Below, one piece after another: positions 45,101-55,792 of a stretch of DNA of 64,000 nucleotides (positions are counted from its first letter, which is position 1; every line of letters starts with the position of its first letter). The notes below the pieces were generated by a model. It had not been told where the DNA came from. It made no database searches and saw nothing but the letters and a program-made list of their open reading frames with translations. The position numbers and the translations under genes are program-made. This stretch comes from Lepidodermella squamata (Eukaryota > Gastrotricha), in contig JBLDXI010000004.1 of assembly GCA_047495785.1 (NCBI GenBank), forward strand, positions 2,294,001 to 2,358,000, read 5' to 3'.

Positions 45101-48100
45101 TCCCGCAGCTGCCAGGGATCGAAAGCTGTTTTTCTGTATTCGCCAAATCAATTTGAAGATTTACCGCTAAAACACGCTCTGAAGCCTATCAAAATTGACG
45201 AAACAGCTGGTTAAATTATCATTTTTCTTGTCCGGTCTGGCGAGGAGGATGAACCCCCCCCCCCCCCCTCCCCTCCATCCCCCTTTGAGCATGTCAGACA
45301 TATGAGACCATTACAATTTCCCATTAACAATTTCTATTTTTCTAGATCCATTCTGCAATCCCCCATGACCCTGGGAACCAGTATTGTGACTACATCACTC
45401 TGGTATTCAAAATAACAGAATAGCACAGAAAATAGCAAACTTACTGCCAAAATTTTGAAGACACGCATCCAAGGTAGGGAAGCCAGTTCTTGTTTTCATC
45501 TATAGTAATAGAAGCGGTCATAAGGAGCACATTAGCAAGAGGAAATTACCGTTGTGTTGGGGCAAGCGAAACTGCTGGGGATGCAGGTGACGAATTGCTG
45601 GGCCGAATCGACACAGGAGTCAAACTTCTGTTTCTGTTCATCAGAGATCTGATGTTTAGTTCTTAAAGGTAAAGGTAATGAAGTTATTACCAGAAATTCG
45701 TTCAGATCCGTTGTACAATTGTACGTGTTAGCTTTCAGCGGAAGGAAGCCGTTGTAAGAGTTGCCGATCTAAGAATTTCAAGTTTAAGGCTCAAACAACG
45801 CAATAAGTAAGCCATAAAAACATTAGTGATATATGTCTTACCGTTTTAGGCGATCTTCCTAAAAGGCAATTGGGTTAACCCATGAGGCAATATGCCCAAG
45901 ATGGAGATATCAGATATCGCTAAGGACAATAATTGACAGTATCTAATAGAAACTCCGAATATTTCCTCATGTAGCCTAAAAAGGTTGCTCACTGATTAAA
46001 TTCCTAACTAAGTGGGTTGGTAGAGATATAATAAAGCTTTCCCGAAGTTCAACCAAAAACCGACTGATAGATCATAGTTGGCAGCTGAAACTTTTGCTGA
46101 ACCTTCCAGGTTCAAGATAATGATCTTAGTTCCGACTGATTAATTTCGTTTTCTGAATCAATTGATCAGTCTAAAAGTAAACTCAACCCCCTAGTTCACA
46201 GAAAAAGGATTTCATGGAGGTAGGAAGAGTCTCTAGCATCAACTTCTGTGGAAAAAAGGAATCCGAAAATTCAAGCAAGGTGAACCACATACTAGAACCG
46301 GGGAACCAGAATTGAACCTGCTGGGATTGACATCCTTTCAGAAAATTTACATTTGAGTATTATTTTAAATGTCAAGCCATTAACGCTGAAAAATGATAAT
46401 AAGTTGAGAAAAAATTGAAAATACAGGGACGTGCAATTATCGAGGGAGACAGCGAACGGGGGCTGTAAACGAGTCAGGGATTAAGTTTGAGCCAGTTGCC
46501 AGCCAGCTGGCGCTGAACAAACAGTAAACATGACAACGCGTCTTGATTTTTTATTATTTCGCCTCTTGACTCTTTTTATTCTGAGCGGAAAATCGCATCC
46601 ACGAAAATTGTTCACGTTACCTCGTGATTTTTAGTACTAAGGCATTCACGATAAATATCAACTGTTATCAAATATCATAAATATCAAATATCTCGGCAAC
46701 TGTTGGGACACCTGAATTCTCATTTTAAATTTAAAAATATTGGAATTTTCAAAAACTTTCAGAGTTAAATTTCATGATCTAGGCTACCAGCTATCAACAG
46801 AAATAACGACCGTATTTCATATGCAGAGGCGTAGGATCCCGGTAGAATAGTAATCATCGACAGGCAAATCAGCGGAGTGAAAGTCGGCCTAGTCGGAAAA
46901 TCGGCCAGAAGCTCCCGCCGCCCCTCCCCGGGATGTTACGATTTTCAAATTCAAATTCAAATAATTAAAATGGTTAAAATATTGCACGTAATCGCAAGGA
47001 TATTGAACAAATCAACGGTGAATAAGTAGAAGCCAGTTTCATGCTAGTCTTGTCGATGGATGATCCCATAAAATCGAGAGAATGTCATCCATATACGTTA
47101 AAATAAATCTATCTTTCAAAATTGAATTAAATTCCAAAACTAGGACTTTTTCGTGACAAGGACAATAAAGCTTCTGGTACCGAAGAGTTTCCCAAAATAA
47201 TTTGTAATATTTTTGATAATTTTTAAGAAGCCGCCTCTTTCTTTTATGAATTTCATCGAACTAATGGGATTGAGCGATCACAGATTTCGTAATTTCAAGT
47301 CATAAGACCGTCAAGAGGAAACACCGATTCGATAAGAAAATCGATTGAATGAATGAATTATGATCTTCCCAGGCTTGATCTGATTTCCATTCATATGGCC
47401 TAACAAGATCAGAGCAATTTTAAAAATCGGGCAGAAGCTCCCGCCTCCCCTCCTCGGGACGTTGCAATTTTCAAAGTCAAAATTAAATTATAAAAAGCTG
47501 TGAATGAACCGGGAAAATTGCCAGGGCGTTGAGCAAGTAAAGCGTAAAGTAGTGGCAGCCAGTTTCATGCTAGATCAGGCCTATTAACGAAAATCGGCTA
47601 ATAATTCCAATAACTAAGGACAACTGGAACGAATGACATCAGTCTAATTATGACAGTAAATCCATGTATCGAAATTGAAATAAAATGTGAAAACCAGGAC
47701 ATGATTCTTCATGATTACGCAACACCGGGAAAAAATTGGGAAAAAATGAAGTTTCAGTTTCCTAAAAAATCACGATTCGAATCCTAATTTGATCATGCTA
47801 ATAATGCTGTTAAATTTCAAGAGATTTTCTGGCCGGGAAAAAGCTAAATAGTGAAAAATCAGGGCAACGCCGATGGGTCAATTACTTGATCAGGAAATGA
47901 CCTCAGCAAAAATCTGTAAATCAAGGAGATCAAGGAGATGAAATGCTGATTTTCTCTGATAAACTGGCGTAATTTCTGATGCAAGTTTAACTATAAAAAA
48001 GCAAGACGACTCGCAGCACGACTTGAGTGGCACTAATCCACGCACTCTGTTGCATAATCAAAGTCATTTCAAAACCATAAGAACAGCTTAATGCACTGAT

Positions 48101-51100
48101 GATCTTTTAACTTGTTTTAACTCAACTTGAGATATCTGGATCCGAAACGGATCTTTCAAAACCACGACAACGCGCCGCTAGGTTTCCAGGAACGCAAAAT
48201 TTTCACACTCAATTTTTTTAATTTATCAAATAATGATTTTTTGTTTAATTAAAAAATTACATTAATTTAATTAAAAGTACTAATTTATTTAGCGGGGTCC
48301 ACAAATCGATGACTGCTAACGAGGGTGGGCAGATAGCGGGGTTGCAGATAACGGGGGAGCACTGTACCACGATTATCCGTCGTCGATGTATCGTTTTGGG
48401 AAATTATAATTATTTTTTGAATTACTAATTTGCTTAAAAAGTGGATTTTTAGAGCTATCTTTCTCCGGGGTAACCCAATTGCCAATTGGGGCGGATTGCT
48501 CATAACGGTACGACATATATAAGCGCGATTTGTCCTACTTCTAATATAGCCCATAATTCACATGCCTAACAGCTGAACTTAACTTGAAATGACTCGCGGC
48601 TTTGATATAAGGAATGCTGAAAATCACAAATTATCTTGGGCAAATTGTCCTAATTTCCATTCCAACACCTCAATGCAATTTCTCATTATAAATGTGACTG
48701 CCTTATTACACTCAAAACTTCAATCTTTACTGTTTTCTGAGCTAAAACTAAGGTAAAACCAGTGGGTGTAAATGGCAAGTTAACGCGACCCAGCAGGTGG
48801 GTGCAAATAGCAAGGATTAGACACCCACTGGGTGTAAATAGTCACTTATTGACACCCACCATGGGGGGTGTTGTTAGCCACGACCAGTAAATAAATAAAT
48901 AAATTTACCGGGTCTGACGATTTGATTTGATTGATTTACCATGGAGTTTTGGGGATTTGATTTAAAATGATTGATTTAAAAGGACCTATGATTTACTAAA
49001 GAAATCAAATCATATCAAATCAAAGTCGCTGTTATACAACTCCTCCTTAAACTTAAATATTGCAGAAAACTTGATTAAATGTTTTATTGTTTTTCGCCAT
49101 GCATGTTTACAGGTAAATTTCTCGTTTTTAACATGAATTTTACGGGTGTGACTTTTTTCATCCGACCAATGTCTTATTTCATCCGACAACCACAAATGTG
49201 ACTAATATCATCCGACATGAAAATATCGATTTTCTCGAATTTCTCGAGTTTGATTTTTCCGTAGGGAGAAATTTGATAGCACTCACGCCGTTACTAGTAC
49301 TACCCGAAACTACGGCACTGCTACCGCTACGGCGAGCCAATTCGGCGCCGTAGCATTTTTTAAATTCGCCCAGACTTGAAATTTGCGAAATCTAACAAAC
49401 AACATAGCATAAATCAAGGACTCGCATTGGCCAATTACCTAAATATGAGCGGGACTTGAAGGGTCACGTGAAAGGTGATGAAAAACCAGGTAACTGCACA
49501 GATAGCAGTTTTCTTGTAGATCAAGTGTTAAAGGTTTCACAACACGAAATAATGTAGTACTCCCTGTTCCCTGGGTTCCCTGGGATCACAGCTGTTAGTT
49601 GAATACGCCGGAACCCGCACGCCTTTCACCACCTGGTCACCCTGGGTTCCCAAAGTTCCCCATAACATAGCATTCGGGCTGATTTTAGAGTTTAGTTTCC
49701 AGCCTGATTTGACGGGTTCCGCAGACTCAATTTCCCGAATCACGTTGTCAATGATTTTCTATAAGACTTTTTCTGGACTTTTTGGATACATGCTGAATTT
49801 TCGAAATTTGTCTAGCCTCACTGTGTTTTTCAGTTTTTGACTTGTTTTCAGGTAGCCTACCTCTTATGCAGACATATCCTACGGAATTTCGTGAAAATCC
49901 AATGCTTGTTTCGATGTTTTGAAAAAATGTCAAGCTCGCCGTAGCACTTTTTAGTGCTATGCCGAACCGTGATAGCACTACAATAGCACTCGCCGTAGCG
50001 CTACCGTATTTGTGTTATTTTTGTGCTACCATTTTCGTATGATGGCATAACCCTTTTATGCGCCCTTTTTTGGCCCCTGAACCGGCTGAATTTTACGGTG
50101 AACGATTTATGGCAATCCGAGTTGTCTATTTTTGACTGTAATTTTTTGAAAATATGAAAAAAACAAGTCGGCTGGTTTTAGTCACATTTTTGGTTGTCGG
50201 ATGAAATAAGACATTGGTCGGATAAAAGAAGACATTGGTCGGATGAAAAATGTTTTCCCCAATTTTACATCCAATAGCGGTGAATAATTATTTTTGAGAA
50301 TGGTATCATTCGAATGAGCGTTTCTTGCGTCATCAGGCTAAATTTTCAGTCATTTTTCATAACGAAATCTCGAAATTCTACGTTTTAAGGTGGATCAAAA
50401 AAGTTCTACCGCGCGACTTATAGGCAAACATTATGGCTACGACGATGGGCCCCGTCACGTTCGGTTCGTCTTGAAATTCTACATCGGTCTGTGCAAGGTG
50501 TATGTGCGCACAAAACTGCTGCTTGTGTTTGAAATTTGACAGAAATCGAATCTGAGTGAGTGTGCGAGCGCCGCGGCACGCTAAAAATAGGCTGAAAATG
50601 CGATTACCGCGCCTATCATTGTTCAACAACCATGGGGCTGTGATGACGAGGTTGGTCTCTAAAAATTCGGCGCAAGATTTGCTACAATCTAGGTGCATTC
50701 AAATACGAGCTCTACCAGGATGAGGTGTCAAAAAAATGACGCAACTCAAAAGAACTGACATTTTAATTTTCAGTAAAAATCAATCGCGCGCTAAACGCTC
50801 TAGTCAGAGCAAAATCTGGCGAATCTCGCGGCGGTTTTGATACCAAAAAATCGGCCGTGTTTTTTAGTATCTAAAAATCCGACTTTCCGAAAAATCACGA
50901 CAAAAATTCCGCACCTATCTAGGTGTCACCCGTGCCTTGCAAATTTCACCAAATTGGTTTTAAATTGAAATTTCAAAGAGTCGCACTGCAACGAGCCGGC
51001 TCTCGCGTGTGACGCAGTCTACCTCGGTCATGAGGGTGCCCGTAATTGTGACTTATTTTTCCATATTTTCATCATTAAAATTCGGTGAAGTTGAGTGAGA

Positions 51101-51890
51101 GGCGCTGGACCTCCGGTTCAGGCTGCGGCTCCGCCGCTAGGGGAATCCTATCGGGTTGGTTCGCGCAATCATTAGAATTGTGTGCGCCCTAATCACTAAT
51201 TTTGAAAAATTCCACTTCAGTTTTTTTTAACGAGATCCCCTTATTCAATCGACGGAGAATCGTTCAAATTTTATTTTGGTCTAAAAGCAGATTTTGACAA
51301 GAAGGCTGTTAGTTTGATGGTCTGAGTCGAGCGAAGCGAAAATTAACTAAACTTTAACAGATAGGAAACTAACGATGAATTCGCAAAGAGCGCGGCATGC
51401 GACCACTTTTTCATGCCACCCAACGACTATCCGCCCATTGTAATTTCAGATAATTTCGATCGTTAAACAAATTTCAGTTTCAAGTTACCATTATCTCATC
51501 CGTTTTCGCACAGCCAGGGCTGCCCGGTCGACAAGTCGCTGAGTTGGTAGTTAATCGGTAGCACAATCTTGCAGTCTATTTAGGATAAAACGCAATAAAT
51601 TCAAGCGCCAAGCTTGCTGAAGTAAACCAACTTACTGCTCTCAGGCACTTGGATTCGTCCGACAACTTTTCCCCGAGCTGGAGGAATAGCGAAATTTCAG
51701 GAATTACATGCGCAGATTGATGACATAAAATTGATACCTGGTATTCGCTTGATTTATAACAGCCGTTGGGTAACTCGCGGCAACTGGTGAACCTGTCATC
51801 GAATTGCGAAAAGCAACGGGCCCAGTCGCCACACACAACCGCGTCAATGCCGAGAAATAGGACGATTAAATTCGAATTTATTAGACGCAT
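39133..51890 (-). CDS. Secreted modular protein with two CTLDs, 12 exons over 12.8 kb, 471 aa
   Basis: Minus-strand exons: 51738-51890, 51489-51575, 45692-45769, 45550-45633, 45445-45499, 44857-45014, 43410-43478, 43133-43355, 39786-39887, 39599-39669, 39277-39535, 39133-39209. The 1416 nt stay open to a TAA. Residues 1-20 are a signal peptide, then GDWARCFSQFDDRFTSC and the Cys modules (LCYRLTTNSATC, KFDSCVDSAQQFVTC, HIRCFDATT, CNTPNGKKCYNIC). CTLD1 has ACENAGGRLATFS, TFVGIVADFKWDDG; CTLD2 has KACNSMGKSLAVIKDQ, VFIGAKRAD, SYWIT-like SYSWIT... reading YSWITG, and ends SAMCERP. Exon lengths and phases equal those at 3617-7000. The exon that is single there is split here by a 3.2-kb insertion (39889-43133). 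Intron 2 is 5.7 kb and full of repeats. Joining exons 1-2 to exon 3 across it is inferred from phase and family order. Exon 3 coordinates may be off by one base. Confidence 0.75.
40115..41602 (+). CDS. Penelope-like element protein: reverse transcriptase plus GIY-YIG nuclease, 5'-truncated
   Basis: A 495-codon open frame with Penelope-type motifs: LPHLYGLPKIHK, YDVSSLFTNVPVDETI, DGVAMGSPLGPLLANVFM, and the catalytic RYVDDTFVV, followed by the linker and a Cys-containing GIY-YIG-like module (CDQCETDYVGMTSKHLHQRIEGH). Full PLE proteins are clearly longer at the N-terminus, and the first codon here is not ATG, so the copy is 5'-truncated. The frame has no stop, so it is young. The element would copy itself by target-primed reverse transcription; alone this copy is probably inactive. 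It runs opposite to the host CTLD gene. Confidence 0.9.
   Translation: MVQKGSRLPHLYGLPKIHKAKLAMRPILSAKYAYNYPLAKWLEEKLQPLAINDYSINNILNFASDVRKLEINAEDVLVSYDVSSLFTNVPVDETINILVDRAFQDNWFNQVHQLQLTREGLRELLQLAAKNQLFQFDGQLYEQIDGVAMGSPLGPLLANVFMSEIESKLANEEKLPSIYKRYVDDTFVVMPSVKAAEDLCETLNNCHPAIKFTMEMSNDKGLPFCGMLLTKSGNSIRTSCYTKPTDTGLLLHYDSHVDPRYKRSLIKTMLHRAYHLSSDWSLFDIEVKRLRTVFKNLNYPMEQFDLIVSRFTERAVNGEFNQPKTKDGDQPIRIAMPYIDEKASQVVKNQLRDLSNKIELPVEPIFLSKKVIDNFRPKEPKPQIVNQQRVVYHFKCDQCETDYVGMTSKHLHQRIEGHRYTDIGKHMEQHGVGKNELDKYFKVLAKGQTKWDCLILEMLYIRKLKPNLNKQNDSIKAKLFTEPIFHEKCKKKMNS
41690..41719 (+). ncRNA. Hammerhead-ribozyme-like core in the PLE 3' region
   Basis: CTGAAGA (fits CUGANGA), then a 6-bp stem GATTTC/GAAATC around loop TGCTA, then GAAAC. 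Hammerhead motifs are known from Penelope-like elements. The stems I and III were not confirmed, so activity is unproven. Confidence 0.55.
41904..42089. mobile_element. 186-bp palindromic MITE, copy 1
   Basis: Almost the whole element folds on itself: GCTGAATAACTCGGATTTAG and GTTTACATCC on the left face their complements on the right. ATAT flanks both ends. Copy 2 interrupts the glycosyltransferase at 53828-54014. Confidence 0.85.
42092..42530. mobile_element. About 440-bp TIR element
   Basis: GTTCATTAAGCAATCCCAT and ATAGGCTAT near 42100-42130 face their complements at 42485-42515. The palindromic MITE copy 1 directly abuts its left end. Confidence 0.65.
43580..43916. mobile_element. MITE, second copy of the family found in the LINE
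   Basis: Arms contain ATCGTTGCCATGACC, CGTCGTGCGATCCA on the left and their complements on the right, ending AAGTGGTTCCACA. It lies in intron 6 of the CTLD gene, between exons 43410-43478 and 44857-45014. Confidence 0.75.
44750..44825. mobile_element. hAT-like end
   Basis: CAGCGGTTCCCAAACTTTTT, followed by GTGTCCTA words, is the inverted equivalent of 10840-10903. The other end of this copy was not found. Confidence 0.5.
46901..47575. repeat. Direct repeat pair of about 150 bp
   Basis: 46901-47050 and 47424-47575 share AGAAGCTCCCGCC, CGGGA(T/C)GTT, and the run GCCAGTTTCATGCTAG, with moderate divergence, about 520 bp apart. Confidence 0.65.
48757..48875. repeat. Short repeat cluster, direct and inverted GGGTGTAAATAG units
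   Basis: CCAGTGGGTGTAAATGGC, CAGGTGGGTGCAAATAGC and CACTGGGTGTAAATAG are direct variants; ACACCCAC and GACACCCACC give inverted pairing. Confidence 0.6.
49145..50255. mobile_element. 1.1-kb element with inverted CATCCGAC-type ends
   Basis: Left arm 49145-49220 has CATCCGACCAATGTCTTATT and CATCCGACAACC; right arm 50175-50255 has the complements. Just inside both arms, TAGCACT/CGCCGTAGC words are repeated many times (49300-49360, 49930-50030). No transposase seen. Confidence 0.7.
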
Positions 51891-52342
51891 AATTTGTTCT
51901 TCGTAAAATTAAATTAAATAAAAAATATGAGGTTTTTTAATCCTGCCCTGGTTTGAGGCGGTTGCTTTTTTATTTACAACGCGTGGATATCGTGACAATA
52001 GCCGCCCGTCTTTCACGATCGAAAACGCCTGTTGTGTTCAGACGCGTTATGGCTCATCGTTATTGAAAATACAAAAACATGTTGTTGTGGCTATTTTGAT
52101 GAAATCACGTGGCTTTTACACCGGCTTTTTTCAAGCAATTTCAACGCGTTGACGTTTTAAACCTAAAGGGCGTGTCACAAACTCGCGTTTTCCACATGAA
52201 TGATACAAATGATTTTTTGCTGCCTCTCTCGAATCATGAACGGCGAACAAACACCGGTCACAAATTATTTTTCATAATTCATGATTCAACTAGCTTCTGC
52301 TAAATTGTTTTGCAAATGTGCGCGAAAGGCCAAAAATGGAAT
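51891..52342. other. Upstream region of the 12.8-kb CTLD gene
   Basis: Must contain the promoter of the minus-strand gene starting at 51890. No TATA box or repeat is clear. Confidence 0.35.
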
Positions 52343-52803
52343 TCGGCACAGAATTCCCTGGCGCTGGTGAAATTGCGGCTATGAGCCAGTTTTTCCGCGA
52401 TTTATCAAAGGAAATGCTGGCGATTCGAGACCCGGCTGAGGCGAAGCAACTCAACCTTAAAGTTTCGAGCAATTCCTCGAGAAGCATGGCCAAAAGTTGA
52501 AGACTCTTGTGAATTAACTGATGAATAACGTCAATTGGGTTGAAAAATGAAAATGAAAAATAAAATAATTCGAATAAATCCAACAATTAATTAATTTGAT
52601 TAAAACTATTCAAAAAGGTATTTTTTACCTGATAATGGCACCAATCCAAAAATTATTTTTTAATGAGAAAACTTGATTATAACAAATCAATGAGGATTTG
52701 TTCAACAATGAATATTTACAGGAAGTGTTTTCAAAATTCAAAATTTCCAGTATGATGCCTCGATTTTTCTAAGAGAAATTTCAACAATGTTGATGTTTAA
52801 GGT
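52343..52803 (+). pseudogene. Copy of the NmrA-like gene 3' end and flank
   Basis: FPGAGEIAAMSQFFRDLSKE and LAIRDPAEAKQL match the last exon of the 31821-33167 gene (33000-33167), with a 1-2 base loss near 52462 that breaks the final codons. Similarity continues through the 3' UTR and on to the sequence at 33435. So a genomic segment, not an mRNA, was copied about 19 kb away. Confidence 0.8.
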
Positions 52804-53294
52804 TAATTGGCATGCGTTTGGATTGGCAGGCGTTTAAAAGTATGAGTACGAGTATTAACAGAGAGGAAAATCGGAAGATCGAAGTAGGATCCTCGAGCTA
52901 GTGGTTACAATCGGACCTGAGGGTCGCCCCTGTGGCTTTTTCGGGTTTTCCGTCCTGGACCTCTCGAGCTGGGAGGGTTGCCTCCCGTACCCCCTTCTAC
53001 TGAGAACAAAGCTTTTATTATATGGTGCCTTTTAACAGCTTTTGCAACAGATCTATCATCTTGAACCTTGACCTATTTGTTTATGGAAATGATTAGTGCG
53101 GCGATATTTCATTGACAAAAAGGGAAAAGAACACGCGCCACAATAATCGGAAAATCGATAGTAAATAAAAATCATTGATTTTGTGAATTTATCAACGTAT
53201 CCAGCGAATAGCTGGGCCGAATGAATAACGTTATTTGTACTACGTTAAATTGACTCTCAGCAGATCGTGTGATTCAATTATGTATCTTTTGTAG
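52804..53294. other. Intergenic, with a partial GCGAAGTAGG-type repeat
   Basis: Around 52878-52995 a GATCGAAGTAGGATCCTCGA end and CCCCTGTGGCTTTTTCGGG resemble parts of the MITE family and of the 62450 region. Nothing else is recognised. Confidence 0.4.
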
Positions 53295-54535
53295 ATGATT
53301 AATTCAAATCCGGCAATTATTTTAATGATTTTATGCAGCTTTACCCTCGGCTTTCTATTATCCGCTTTAATTTTCGACCGACAGCCAAGACAATTTACGG
53401 CTTTAGCTGGATATGAAAGTGGTCACAATGCAACGATATTGGCAGGCCCAGGTTTCGACGTGCTCGACGCCTTTTTGATAGCTGCGAAAAATTCCTCGAA
53501 AATTCCGAAAATTTTACATCAAACCTGGAAATGGAAGAAATTACCGCCGAAATATGAAAAATACCGGTCGAATTGGCTGAAAATGCACCCGCACTGGACG
53601 CATGTGCTGTGGACGGATAAAATGAACCGGAAACTGGTCGAGCGTGGCTATCCTTGGTATTTAGACTTCTACGACAATCTTTCAGTCGGAGTCATGCGGT
53701 CTGATGTTAGCCGTATTCTATACATGCATCGATACGACGGGTTATATGCAGATCTCGATACTGAACCACTACAACCTTTAGATCCTTTGATCGATCGAGC
53801 CGAGAAGCCTGTTCTGCTGGGTTATATCGCTAGCATCGTTGAATAGCTCGGATTTAGGCTTGTTTACATCCTTTTCAAGGTGTCGGGTGACAAGTAAAAA
53901 GTATTTTGCTGTTGCCTCCTCATTCACGTTAAAAACGCCGCTTTTTACTTGTCACCCGTCACCTTGAAAAGGATGTAAACAAGCCTAAATCCGAGCTATT
54001 CAGCGACGCCAACGATATGATGGACCAGTTTACAGGCAATGATAGCAAACACTTTTTGCCTCCATCGATCATGCTAGCCCAGCCCGGCCATATTTTGTTC
54101 TCGATTGCTTTAAGGCAATTCGTCAATCAGCGAAAACGTTTTACTCACCCAGGTAGAAGACCTGAATTTATAACTGGCCCAGTTGCGTTCTTCGACGCGA
54201 TAGAGACTTACATGGCTACTTATCAGCAAATGACTGGAGCAACAACCGATGCCTCGCCACGAAACGTGTCTAATGAAACTTACGACCTGAAAATATTTCC
54301 ATCGAAAGTTCTCCAGCCGTATTCTTGGCTGTTCAAGGCTGAACGAATCGGCAAGATTTGCGAGGGCAATTCGCCGCACTTCAATGAAGACTTGTGCAAA
54401 GCTCAGTTCGGCAACGACTCGTTTACGGTTCAATATTCCAGCCAATCGTGGGCAAAGGAATGGGCGAAATTTAGGAACCAGTGCTATTGTTCAAAGCCGC
54501 ACACGGGCCGCCGGGCTCGGGCTGGGACTTGGTAA
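53295..54535 (+). pseudogene. GT32-type (DXD sugar-binding) glycosyltransferase interrupted by a MITE
   Basis: The first part (53295-53827) starts with a type II signal anchor (residues about 6-28) and continues IPKILHQTWKWKKLPPKY, WTHVLWTD, and the catalytic DGLYADLDTE (DxD), as in Och1-like/GT32 enzymes of the Golgi. It breaks after VLLGY, where a 187-bp MITE sits between ATAT duplications. The second part (54019-54535) continues the family exactly (SIMLAQPGHILF, TGPVAFFD). Insert plus duplication (191 bp) shifts the frame and adds stops. The far 3' end runs into another palindrome (54475-54657), so the true C-terminus is uncertain. No other lesion is seen. Splicing out the MITE as an intron cannot be excluded. 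Confidence 0.8.
53828..54014. mobile_element. 187-bp palindromic MITE, copy 2, inside the glycosyltransferase
   Basis: Same family as 41904-42089: GCTCGGATTTAGGCTTG and GTTTACATCC arms, core GTGACAAGTAAAAAG. ATAT at 53824-53827 and 54015-54018 is the target duplication. Confidence 0.88.
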
Positions 54536-54657
54536 AACTGCCTGGTAGGGCGTTGGTTGTAGGATGACCCAAGCCCGGCTACCCAAGCCCGGCGGCCAGA
54601 TTCCAGAGGCCCGAGCCCGGCGGCCCGTGTGCGGCTTTGAACAATAGCACTGGTTCC
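54475..54657. repeat. GC-rich fold-back repeat at the glycosyltransferase 3' end
   Basis: GGAACCAGTGCTATTGTTC and CCGCACACGGGCCGCCGGGC on the left face complements on the right over about 53 bp. Further CCCGAGCCCG-like words follow to 54860. It probably replaced the gene's original last codons. Confidence 0.75.
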
Positions 54658-54918
54658 TATTGTTCTCCGCCGTGCTCGGGCCAACACCTTGGCCGGCCCG
54701 TGTGCGGTGAAGCGTGATTCATTCGAATTTGTTAAATTTACAGTAAACGTCGCATACGGGCGCATTTCAGACCGGCCCGAGCGCGGAGTCGTAAAGTGCC
54801 GTTACCCGACCGCGTACAGGCTGACCCGAACGCGTTCGGGCCGAATTCGGGCTCGGGCCCAACAATATAACCGTATCCCAAGCTTAGTTCATTCTCTACT
54901 TTTACAACTTGAATTATC

Positions 54919-55197
54919 ATGGCAAAACTCGTTTTGGCTATCGTCCTTCTGGTTACCGTTCTTCGTAAGGTAAGGTTCTGTTATATTGTAACTAAAACAT
55001 TTACAACAGGTCGCTGTTGCTGCGATGACGTTGGCAAGTAAGACATCACTGAATCAAGTCGTCGGCAGCAGGTTTGGCCAATGACAATTCACAAAAAGGG
55101 CTGAAGTTGCGTCATTAAAGGTGCAAGGCGGGAAGAAGGGCGAAGTGACCTTGACTATATCGGGGCCTTTACGCAAATTTAGAAGCCGTCGAACCGC
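54919..55197 (+). CDS. Possible small secreted protein: signal-peptide exon with following exons uncertain
   Basis: ATG at 54919 opens MAKLVLAIVLLVTVLRK directly followed by GTAAGG, a good donor. A second short block (55009-55036) has a CAG acceptor and a GTAAGA donor. A frame ending with LTISGPLRKFRSRRTAS stops at about 55205. The family is unknown, and the third block is on trust of one open frame. A minus-strand frame over 55054-55454 competes for the same DNA. Confidence 0.25.
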
Positions 55198-55519
55198 CTC
55201 GTAAAGTACTAGATTTGAGAAGAGAACGGATAGCAGCGACACGCAACCTACTACATACTACATGGATTATAAAATACTTGAAGTGTGATGTATTTTGGCG
55301 AATAATTTCTAGCTGCGAGTATTGACACTAGCTGCTCCTCAAAATCAGCCTTAAAACGTTCAGGCATACTCTGGCTTACAACACCAGAAAAAGGATATTT
55401 CTCCAGGTCCATCCCTGAAAATTCCCCTAATTGTATGACGACAAAGCCTCTCAACTGGTTAGACGATTACCTAACATTCCTATTGATTATTAGCTGTTTT
55501 TCAAATTTTCCAATTTTGG

Positions 55520-55640
55520 GTGCTTCTCTCGCCTAAGAAGTTCGGGAGGCCCCAGCAGTTTGTCGTAATCCCTGGACATTTTCTCGGTGTTATTTTCTGT
55601 TTAATGTCGTTCCGCATGACTGCATTTGCGGTTAATAAAA
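55520..55640 (+). pseudogene. Class C receptor remnant (helices 5-6)
   Basis: CTCGCCTAAGAAGTTCG and TTTAATGTCGTTCCGCATGA match 36040 and 36155 of the receptor, in order, with a stop and several indels between. Only about 120 bp are recognisable. Confidence 0.65.
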
Positions 55641-55792
55641 ATCAAACGGCATGACAAGCGGTAACATGCTCCATATAACTTTATTTGCCACGGATTTCAA
55701 CACTCAACACTCATCACAAAATAAACTGAAACTGCATCAACTGAAGGGGCCAGTTGCCCCTTCAAGTTCAACCTCAAGCTCAACGAAGCTCG

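Larger units (their letters stand above)
45770..51488. other. 5.7-kb intron of the CTLD gene, repeats only
   Basis: No coding module of the family or other gene is seen. It holds direct repeats (46901-47575), a GGGTGTAAATAG repeat cluster (48757-48875) and a 1.1-kb inverted-repeat element (49145-50255). The parts 45780-46880, 47600-48750 and 50260-51480 show nothing I can name. Confidence 0.5.

Noticed and set aside
48757-48875. CRISPR-like short repeats
   Set aside because: Units are unevenly spaced, diverged and partly inverted, and the genome is eukaryotic.
55054-55454. Two minus-strand frames as exons of one gene
   Set aside because: No signal peptide, no known motif and no convincing donor-acceptor pair linking them.
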